In this document: positions 17,705-25,435 of the stretch, one piece after another
Numbering within the stretch: the first letter of the stretch is position 1
Layout of the letters: each line of letters begins with the position of its first letter
Assembly: GCA_003427395.1 (NCBI GenBank)
Contig: BFEA01000941.1
Coordinates: 288,276 to 313,710, forward strand
Direction of reading: 5' to 3'
Source: Chara braunii
Lineage: Eukaryota > Streptophyta > Charophyceae > Charales > Characeae
DNA: 25,435 nucleotides
Position numbers and translations under genes: made by a program
Notes under the pieces: generated by a model
Databases searched by the model: none
What the model saw: only the letters and a program-made list of their open reading frames with translations
Told to the model about the DNA's origin: nothing

Positions 17705-18440
17705 ACATTAAGTAAGTTCTGCTGAAAATTCGATAAGGAAAGCAAAACTGGGGTCCAGTGACCCAGCAGAATCGCCCGCTAATCCCAGAGCCACTCTAGA
17801 CCTGTCAATCTACGCCATACATAGTCCCAGCGTCTCCACATCTGCTCATCCAACAAAACTGCATTCCCAGGTACCGTCAACATCTACGGTGGTCAACAAT
17901 CAGCACCAGCATCATAGATCAGAGTTTGTGGGACCAGGGAAGCTATCCGGGTTCGAGAACAGCATCACCGGTCCAGGTGGTCCTCCCAGTTCCGCTTCCT
18001 TTCCCTGTGATTGTATATGAGGGTGGTGATTGCCCAGCCACAACAGGTTGTGCACCCTCTCTTGCTGCACCCTCGGGAGCCCAACCAGCCGCTGCAGTCA
18101 TCACGTACGCGAACCTGCGCAAACATCACACTCTGTCGCATACCATAACATCCAAATCGCCCAAAAGATGACTGCCCGACCTGCTTGTGCCACGTATCCC
18201 CACCCAAATTCATTTCTCAAGTCTGGTGTGAGTGGCCACTGGCCAGTCATTGCCCATCTCTTCGGATTCTTCCCAACTGTCAGTGGATGTTCTGAATTCC
18301 AGAAGGTTCTCCAGGTGTTTATTCCACCAGTTCCACCAGAATGCTGACTTTCGACACTCCCACAGTCCCACCAAAGGTGTATGAATATGATTCAGAGTCT
18401 TCAGACACTTTGCCACATCTCCCACATATCAGATTAGCTG
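17705..18440 (-). pseudogene. degenerate LINE 3' region with a zf-RVT-like motif
   Basis: Reading the minus strand from about 18440: LICGRCGKVSEDSES gives the CxxC and Glu of a reverse-transcriptase zinc-binding (zf-RVT) domain. The following residues continue in another frame as HTPLVGLWECRKSAFWWNWWNKHLENLLEF. Further along, AVIFWAIWMLWYATE near 18150 is a second W..iW-type segment. Several stops and frame changes are present. The order zinc motif to C-terminus matches the fragment at 17543-17704, so both probably belong to one LINE. The solo LTR begins just upstream of it on this strand. Confidence 0.45.
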
Positions 18441-18789
18441 GGATGTGTGATGCTCAACCTCACGCCCTGCGCTGTTTCCCGGTCGGAGTCGTTTTGATTT
18501 GCGGAAGGGCCCTGGGAGGACAGCGAAGATGGGTTGTGCCAAGGATTTTTGGAAAAGTTGAGTGTGGGGACATAGAAAAAACTGAAATCCCCTATGAAGG
18601 TCCGACTTTAGTAAGAAGGAGGTCCGCCGCTGCGCGGGTTTAAATGAGAAAAAGGCGCGCGCGGGACTCGCGGTTATGGGAAATTCAATCCAAAAAGTAT
18701 CGNTGGACTTCCCAGCGAGNCGTNGCTCTTCGTTTCGCGTGAAAGGGGGCGGGTACACACGTGGTATCCTGTTTATGGATGAGGTCTCG

Positions 18790-19218
18790 TCAGCGCTCGT
18801 TACACAACTCCGAGTCCGACGTGGAGGGCCTCAATTGAGTAGCGTTCTCCTTGTGCTCGTCCTCGCCACGTGTGCGGTAGTGAAAACCCTTGGCCTGGTA
18901 ACGCTTGAAGCGGCGACAATCGCTGCACAGAGTGTTAGGCCAGTGAGGCTCCACTGCCGTCCACGGAACCATGATCAATTTGTTAAATGACAACAATAAC
19001 GAATAGGGTGGAAAGTGCGTATCGATGATAACAAAACCCGCACCGACGAATCGAGAACACGGAGTTTCAGGAGGAAACTAGTAGCGCCCTCCGATCTTGT
19101 CGACGGCTTCTCGTACGTCCCACTCGCATACACGTATCCTTTCCTTGTTGTACGGGAAGGGGCGCGGGGGGTGCACGGGAAGTTGGCACCCGGTCGGGTT
19201 GGGGCCGTCAGTCCACAT
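18790..19218 (-). pseudogene. LTR-embedded conserved protein, solo LTR copy
   Basis: On the minus strand, from ATG 19218 (MWTDG) to TGA 18790, it keeps FPYN-E-R-RVCEWDVREAV, IGGRY, FV-AGFVIID-HFPPYS, FNKLIMVPWTAVEPHWP, TLCSDC, GFHYR, ED, and LRPSTSDSEL from the frame at 16178-16774. It is interrupted by one in-frame TAG at 19078-19080, in the place of a Tyr codon, and ends about 45 codons earlier than its homologue. Many differences from the other copy are synonymous. No known domain is recognised. Confidence 0.6.
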
Positions 19219-19854
19219 GGCAGCAAAGGCAAGCTCAAAATAGATCTTAATCATACATCATTCGTTTGACACTCCAGGCCGCCAGATCATTCAGTCGATC
19301 AGCCAATCATCCTTGCAATCATGCTATAACAAGCTCTCTAATACGACTCACCGTATGCACATATCGAAGTGAGAGAAGCAAGGTTACCATAATTCATCCA
19401 TTAGAACATAACATGACCGGAGGAGAGAGAGTGAGGGAGTATGGACACAGATCAGGGGGGAGGAACGAGTAGAAATCCCGGCTTAAAAGCTGAGTGATCA
19501 GAACTCACGCTAGAAGATACAAATTTTGGAGCAAAAAGAAAGCACTTCTGTAAAATTCCACCATAGCCCCATACCATGCATTCACTCACTTCCGACTCGA
19601 ACATCTCACTTGCACCGACGATCTCGGTCATCACGTGCCAATTCCACCATAGCGATCGTCACCCCGCCGACTTAAGTCTCTGCACGGCCTTGCCCGGATC
19701 CCACAGTCTGTCGAGCGATCCAGCATGCCGAGCGCTAAAACTACAGCCAGCTTGTCGGGACTTTCAACTCACACCTTCCTTCATACCACCTAGCCACAGC
19801 TTCCCCGAAGCGGGCTAATGAGTCGAGAGAGAGATTTTTGGGACCGCTTGCGAA

Positions 19855-19861
19855 ATTTATA
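19855..19861 (-). promoter_or_regulatory. TATA box of the solo LTR
   Basis: The minus-strand sequence GCTATAAATTTCGCAA aligns with CACTATAAATTCCGCAA of the full element. Conservation amid diverged flanks supports promoter function. Confidence 0.55.
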
Positions 19862-20745
19862 GCTGCGAAAAAGGAGATAGACGCTAGGAAGGGTTAGGAA
19901 TGAGACAAGGAGGAGTGGGCAAAGGCCCAGAGATACTCGCCTGACGAAAGCCATGTCGATCCTTTGGATCCCAGTTGTAGCCAATCAGAATNGTNGTGTA
20001 TNANGAATTTCCTTCTTACANGGCGCGTCTCCTTGGCTTGAGGGAGTGAAGAGGGAGTCGACAGAGTATTTTAGCGCGAGGATTAGAGCGGGAAGAAGAA
20101 GAGCGTGAAGAATAGCGCGAAACGGAACCAAGATTCAAATGATCAAGAAAAAGAGAAAAGGCGCGCAAGGCGAAGGAGAGATGGAAAACGGTTACAAAGA
20201 GAGAAGGAGCGTGACCGCGAAGAAGAGCATGTCGAAGGCGGCGTGGGAAGCGGGGAGGGGAGGCTTGCATGCATGGCGCCGACGCGGAGGCAAAAAGGGC
20301 ACCAAAACAGTTACAACTAATTTAAATTGAAAGGTACCATATCCGCGCGGCAGAGCGAGCGTGGGAGAAAGTCCTGTACCTATTCAGATTCCTACGAAAA
20401 TTCCCAGAGCTTTCCAAGACGAAGTTGAGAACATTTATGCACAAAAAAGGACACGTCAGATTCCGCTCATTCCGGAATTTCTAACCGTCGACCCAAATTC
20501 CTAGAGCGCTCGCTAAGGCGCGCATAATTCCCATGTATTTCCCGAATTTGCAAAAGACGAAATTCCAAAAACCGATCCGAAGGTCCTGGGAGGGACGGGG
20601 CCTCCCTTATTACGAACAACGCATTTTACATTCATGCAAATACGAAAAGAGGCCTCGTCGGGCCATTTGCCAAGAATACCAAAATTTGAAGAGAGAGGAG
20701 GGGGGGTATGGAAGATGGCGCAGGTCCGGAAGCTGGCGCGTTACA

Positions 20746-21974
20746 TTTGTGGCGGCATAACAGTTCTAACTATTCAGCAGTGGGAACTGCCTGGTGAGCT
20801 GGAGACACAAAAAGGAGGCATATTTCTGTGAGCATAATTTATTTAGCTGCTGCCAGAACCGTTTGGCCCCGCGTGTCGCTGCTCGTATACGACCGTGGCT
20901 TTTGTAAGAATTGGTGGTTCAATGCCCCAAACTGTCGCTTCTCCTGATCTCCATCTTCATGCATTTGGGTCTATCCTNAGTTGGCTAGTTGGGGTGCCGT
21001 TCGCGATCACTTGCATGAGCCTACTTGTTTTATCCTCCCATTAGGGCCATTACCAAATACGTACTTTTTCCGAGCCCTCCAGGCTCCAGGACCTGTGGAA
21101 GCGGATCCCCTTTTTAAGATCGTGTGCTTGCCTTTGAATGGGTATGATCCCTCTTTTTTTTTGGATTTGTCACTGTTGTTGTCTCGGGCCTAATTCCTCA
21201 CGGGACCCCAAGCACCCAGCTTTCAATATTCCCTAGAGCACCCCCACTCCCCCAATCCTATGCTACTGAGGATGGTCACCCCTCTTCCAGTCCTTGGTGG
21301 AGTGACCTTATAAAACAGTGGTCCCTCCCATGGCAGTACCCCTCAAGATGACCCCCCCAATGTGCTGTGTGGAATAGCCTCCGCTGATGATGCCGTCGCA
21401 CAGAAGTGAGTCAAGAAGGTGGGCCGCAAGACTGCACACCGCCGGAATATCGAGGGTGGGCGGGGCCGCTTCACCAAAATGAGGCGAGACGAATGACTGC
21501 CCTCTGTGAGATCTGACTTGGGAGTGTGTGGCATACTGCGTATCCACACGGGCCTGCAGGGCCCGACCAGAGAAAATAAAGGCCCTCCAGACCCTATGTC
21601 GTTTCAGCCTAAAAACCTAAAAACGAGGGCCATTTTCAGCCCCTCATAAAGTCGACCTGCCCTGAAATATAGGCGTCAGACCAGGGTTTAGCACAAGCCA
21701 TTTTTAGCCCGTTTCAAGACAACCTTTGTTTGAACTGCATTGCCAGGGTCTGGCACATTTCGGCATTGGCAAGAGCAGCCTCCCTGCCGGACCAGCACTC
21801 TGGAGGAGCGTTGCAGTAGTAGTAGCTAGCGCTAGAGTAGTCCTCAGTGTTGGGCGCTAGTAGGAGCTTAGAGTAGCGTTGGGAGAGAGAGTGAAGGGCG
21901 GAGGCCAAGGAGACTTACCTCCAGCTTCGTCTTTGATGTACCTGCAACAAGGCGCCACCTTCAAAGGTTAGTAG

Positions 21975-21978
<4 letters not shown>
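20746..21978. other. unassigned DNA with weak minus-strand open frames
   Basis: I see no recognisable gene. A minus-strand frame at 21308-21547 (CSLAAHLLDSLLCDGIISGG) and another at 21714-21908 (RYSKLLLAPNTEDYSSASYYY) have protein-like composition but no motif I can name. They may be remnants of transposon proteins. Confidence 0.4.

Positions 21979-22030
<52 letters not shown>
21979..22030. repeat. (AG)26 microsatellite
   Basis: This is an uninterrupted AG dinucleotide tract of 52 bp. Confidence 0.98.
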
Positions 22031-22035
<5 letters not shown>

Positions 22036-23160
22036 CTTCTTCCTCCTCTAAGTCTACCATCTCTCCCTCACCCTCTCGCTACCTGACTTCTCAGTATATG
22101 CAGACAACGAGAGACAGAGAGAGATTGGTGACTTTGGGACTTGACGACATTTGGATTCAGACTCGACATTGGGATTGAGACATTGGACGAGGGATTATTT
22201 GGGACCTGTACCGAAGACTTGGTGTTGACGACATTCCCATCTTCCCCCTCTTCTTCATCTGATCCCCTTCCTCTTCATTTGTGTATGGTTGGGGGCTGGC
22301 ACATTCTTTCTGTGTGAGCGCCAGGCCCCTTCACACCATGTGATGATGATGATGTATGTTTGGCCTGCATTGCGACATTGATTGCCATGATTGGTCTGAT
22401 CATTAGCATGTTAGCCTTCCGCTGCCCTATCCTGTACTATGTGAGAGAGGTCGGTTCTTGTTCTGGTTAACCTTAGTCAGTTTTCGGGCGGTAAATGCAA
22501 CAAATCCCTCACAAGGAACCTAGTCAAGGAGTTGCTGAGACTCGATATCCCTACAGATTAGAGATGGAAGGGTGTTGGAAGGGAAGGCGGCAGTAGGACA
22601 TGGTTCGAACGAAGCGGAACGATCATGGTGTAGGAGGGGGCAGCTAGCAATCGTGAGGGAAGATGGGAAGCTGAAATTGTCAGCTTGGATAGGTAGTTTG
22701 GTGAGAATGGGACAGGTAGTAGCTTAGGTTGAACCAAGGCAGTCATTATGATGGGCAACCTCATGCCCCACACAGCGTTTTGTACCCTTGCAGGTTATAC
22801 GAATGAGAGTAGGGGCGCAACCAAAGAATTTTGGGTAAAGGGGTTGAAATCCCCCACAAGTGGTTAATGAACTCAACGGGGACCCCCACTTTCCGCTCCT
22901 GACTAACGGTCTGAAATTTTGGGCCTCCGTTAACCTGCTCTCAAATCCGGGTCAGAACCAGTGTTTCCAATATCAGTTCAACGGGTCCTCTCGAAATTAG
23001 AAAGGGGAAAGGAGTTGAAATTCTCACGGGTGGAAGGGTGTCATTGCAAATACAAAAGGAAACAAGGGATTCATGCAAAATTTAGGGAGAAGAATTTCTG
23101 AAACAACAGTCGAACAACAAGACGGGCGAAATTGAAAATGGCCAAAAAGGCCAAAATTAT
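22031..23160. other. unassigned intergenic or element-internal DNA
   Basis: No coding region is supported. The region contains a (TGATGA)-like run near 22340, several GACATT-type imperfect repeats at 22145-22235, and a GGCCAAAAAGGCC palindrome near 23139. If the LTR starting at 23185 is real, this may be internal sequence of a non-coding or decayed element. Confidence 0.4.
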
Positions 23161-23167
23161 TTCAGAA

Positions 23168-23184
23168 GGAAAATAAAGGCGGAG
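23168..23184 (+). promoter_or_regulatory. putative polypurine tract
   Basis: GGAAAATAAAGGCGGAG is largely purine (one T and one C interrupt it) and is followed directly by TG of a candidate LTR. This is the position of a plus-strand primer. Confidence 0.35.
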
Positions 23185-23610
23185 TGTTGCGAACACTGCA
23201 AAGGGCCTTGAGGGCCGAAATCCAAAAGTGTCACGGTGTTCCCTCTCTGGCCATCATCGCGATTAGATTCCCCTGAATCTCTGATGACTCATCGTCGTAC
23301 GGTGGAGCCTTGGAGCTGGCGGAACTGGGACGCAGAAGCTCTCCGGCAGCACTGTGAAGCACATCAATCCAAGACTAAGCGCACCTAGGAGAAAAGGGTG
23401 GCGGCAAGAGGAGCCTCCTGCCGTGCACTTGGGTCGATGTGCTCAACAACGCGCTTGTGCCACGACTGTTTTTCAGAAAGCGAACGACACCTCGATACCC
23501 CACCATCAACCACGACATGAACACGAATTCCCCACCTTCCACCATTGCTAGTTATATCGGGGATTCCATGTAATATCCNCCGGCGGTNACAGCCGCCGAC
23601 CAAGGCAACA
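23185..23610 (+). repeat. candidate LTR of a second retrotransposon
   Basis: The segment starts TGTTGC and ends GCAACA, a perfect 6-bp terminal inverted repeat with TG..CA ends. It is 426 bp long and is preceded by a purine-rich tract. A hairpin (CGGCGGT/GCCGCCG) lies near its 3' end. No second copy and no PBS are in the window, so it would be a 3' LTR whose partner lies elsewhere. Confidence 0.35.
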
Positions 23611-24150
23611 TAGTGTCACAATAAGGTCTNAGTAAGGGACGACAATCTGGGAGAATCAAAATTGTTGCAATCAATCAACATGAAACCACCTCCACCTAAT
23701 GACAAACTTTACGAGAGTACAAAGATAAACTTGGTTGCTTTGCAATAACATCTNCATCGTCGTAAACGACATGCTTATCTGTTACAGAGAACTCAAATGG
23801 GNTGCGANGGCAGATTGACGCGAAGTTCGACAGCACAAACACCAACCCGCACGAAGACATAAAGAGGCAAGAGACAAATCCATGCACGCAGTATATGCCC
23901 ACNNCANCCCANGTGGACTCGTCAGTNTTAATTTAGAAAATTGCAACNAAAATCAATTGTTGTCNAGGGAAGNGAAACAAAATGCAGCAGATTATTTCAC
24001 CATTGAGATCAGTCAACCATTCAAGCTCACACTCGCAGATTTGTCACAACGCACCCAATCATCACACTCACAACAAAGCAAAGATATGTTCCAAAAATTG
24101 ATATACAACAGCACATTCTTCAGCATGAGTAATACTACCAGTCAGGTAAC
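23611..24150. other. unassigned DNA with many Ns
   Basis: A plus-strand frame from 23882 to 24229 is open but contains at least nine ambiguous bases and no recognised motif. I do not call it a gene. Its end overlaps the decayed LINE region. Confidence 0.35.
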
Positions 24151-24905
24151 CCTCTTGAACATGACGACATCCTTAGCCTTAGAAACCGACTCTTGGCCTT
24201 TGTTCAACATCATTAGCAAGGATACTTGATCCGGGGAAAACAGACCAAACATCTGACTGAGAATCAGATGGACTTCACTTTCTTTTCACTTGCAAGCACG
24301 CAGGCGCTATGTAACACTATTAAGACATTATTTGATCCAATCAAGACTGCAATGTCTTAACCGAATACACCAGCAGGCAACATCAAAGTAGCCATACCTT
24401 CTTTCATAAACTTTTTACTTCATCCAGAGAAAGTGGAAGGGAGGAAAAGGATACTAATGACATAGTAGGTTTTCATACCCCTCTCACCTAGAGCTTAACA
24501 CCAGCTCAGAGTAACGTCTTAGAGAGACTGCTAGCAAAGAAGGAAAATTTGGTAGCTCTAGTACAAATGGAAGACTCGGAGGATAAGACCCCAAGTTTTT
24601 ATGGCCTTCCCAAAAAATAGTATGAGGCATTGTGGTCAACTTTTTCGACAGACTAAATGAAATTATATAAGAAGGTTTGAAAATAGGATAACATGAGGAC
24701 ATTGTGGGGCAACGAATCTATACTTTGCTATATAAAAAAAAGGATAAGATAAACATACGTAATTATAAGCATATTACGTTACTAACGATAGTCTATAAAA
24801 TGAATGTCAAAGTTCTAGGTAACAGGATGATTCCTTAATAACCAATATAATTCATCATTCTCGGACAGGGTTTATTCAAGGACACCACATTCAAGACAAC
24901 CTAGC
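24150..24905 (+). pseudogene. degenerate LINE ORF2: linker and start of reverse transcriptase
   Basis: Segments in several frames follow the LINE ORF2 order. GYLIRGKQTKHL near 24220 matches the conserved W/Y-x-x-(R/E)G(D/E) site before RT. Next come IKVAIPSFINFLLHPEKVEG near 24385, DKTPSFYGLPKK and YEALWSTFSTD near 24582-24655 (RT domain 0/1), and LLYKKKDKINIRNYKHITLL then VYKMNVKVLGNRM at 24725-24830 (RT motif 2 region). Stops (for example TAG after GLPKK) and at least one frameshift separate them. The catalytic RT motifs beyond this point are not seen. It is a dead fragment, in the opposite orientation to the LINE tail at 17543-18440. Confidence 0.65.
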
Positions 24906-25186
24906 ATGACCTCGCCCTAGAGCAAATTTGGAGATTGACACCTCAATCCAATGAGGATATTCACGCACTCATGTGAGTGGAAGGCCATTATTGGCGTATA
25001 CCTACGACTTATTTTCATCATAAAGAGGATGAAGATAGAAGATTTGTAAGGCGTGACCTAACACTGAACAATTTATGTGTCATTCATACTTACTTTTCTC
25101 CATACATGGAGACAACTTCCTTTGCCCGACAAACTTTTCCCTATTCGGCTATGTGGCACCCTCGACCTAGGAGTCAACCACGGCCC

Positions 25187-25202
25187 CGCGGCCTAGGCCG
25201 CG
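25187..25202. repeat. perfect 16-bp GC-rich palindrome
   Basis: CGCGGCCTAGGCCGCG is self-complementary and lies in a short GC-rich island (about 25165-25275) within AT-rich DNA. The function is unknown. Confidence 0.6.
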
Positions 25203-25360
25203 CGGCCAACTTTTCTTGCGGCTGCCCCCCGCGCCCAAAACCGGGGCGTGCACATCGCCTGCGCATGGCGTCCCCCAGCATAATCAACTAAAAAAAAAAA
25301 GAAAAAGTGAAATTTCGGGGGCGGGGGTGGTTTTTAGGATAACCATTATTTTATTTTTGT

Positions 25361-25361
<1 letters not shown>

Positions 25362-25435
<74 letters not shown>
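25362..25435. repeat. (CT)n microsatellite at the window end
   Basis: About 37 CT units run to the last base. It probably marks the point where the assembly stopped. Confidence 0.95.

Larger units (their letters stand above)
18457..20745 (-). mobile_element. solo LTR of a diverged related gypsy family
   Basis: On the minus strand it starts TGTAACGCGCCAGCTTCCGG at 20745 and ends GGGCGTGAGGT at 18457. These match the start and end of the 14 kb element's LTR. Homologous blocks along the way include the CGCGCCTTAGCGAGCGCT region (~20520), GCGCGGATATGGT (~20340), TTGATCATTTGAATCTTGG (~20140), the TATA box (19855-19861), the embedded protein frame (18790-19218) and ACACTCAACTTTTCCAAAAA-like sequence near the end. 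No internal region and no PBS follow, so it is a solo or orphan LTR. No matching target duplication is visible. Confidence 0.85.

Noticed and set aside
20105-20330. Lys/Arg/Glu-rich plus-strand frame
   Set aside because: It is the antisense of the solo LTR's CT-rich U3, the same effect as in the other LTRs.
23882-24229. 115-codon plus-strand frame as a gene
   Set aside because: It contains many ambiguous bases, has no recognised motif and overlaps a LINE remnant.

Overview
This is a eukaryotic, transposon-dominated window. It most likely comes from a streptophyte (non-seed plant or charophyte-like alga), but the lineage is inferred only from the elements. These are a Ty3/gypsy retrotransposon primed by initiator tRNA-Met, LINE fragments whose C-terminal and RT motifs resemble plant L1-type elements, and tRNA-derived SINEs. 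I see no convincing host gene, tRNA, rRNA, operon or CRISPR array. The window begins and ends in simple repeats and has scattered Ns, as a short-read draft contig would.

Layout. 1-2980: simple repeats, two degenerate local repeat arrays, and at least two tRNA-like SINE copies on the minus strand. 2983-16996: one long Ty3/gypsy element with two ~2.7 kb LTRs. Its order is 5' LTR, PBS, gag with CCHC knuckle, protease, RT, RNase H, a PHD-type zinc finger, integrase, integrase C-terminal domain, a ~2 kb unexplained coding region, and 3' LTR. It is inserted in another SINE copy. 17000-18440: a SINE remnant and the decayed 3' end of a LINE (minus). 18457-20745: a solo LTR (minus) of a diverged relative of the same gypsy family. 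20746-23160: mostly unassigned DNA with an (AG)26 tract. 23168-23610: a probable LTR of another element. 24150-24900: a decayed LINE linker/RT region (plus). The end is a long (CT)n tract.

The gypsy element is dead as written. It has several in-frame stops, frameshifts, a protease DTG/DSG changed to DIG, and the second integrase catalytic Asp changed to Asn. Most inactivating substitutions fit C-to-T or G-to-A change.

Most notable points. (1) Each LTR carries, downstream of a conserved TATA box, a ~198-codon reading frame. It is intact in the 3' LTR, broken by a 7-bp insertion in the 5' LTR, and conserved at protein level with many synonymous differences in the diverged solo LTR. This suggests a protein encoded inside the LTR and kept under selection. 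(2) A complete C4HC3 PHD-type finger lies between RNase H and integrase. (3) A ~2 kb broken coding region lies downstream of integrase. (4) The 5' LTR contains a Nextera mate-pair junction adapter fused to a second copy of the PBS/leader. This is a clear assembly artefact, and the two LTRs also share an identical pattern of Ns.
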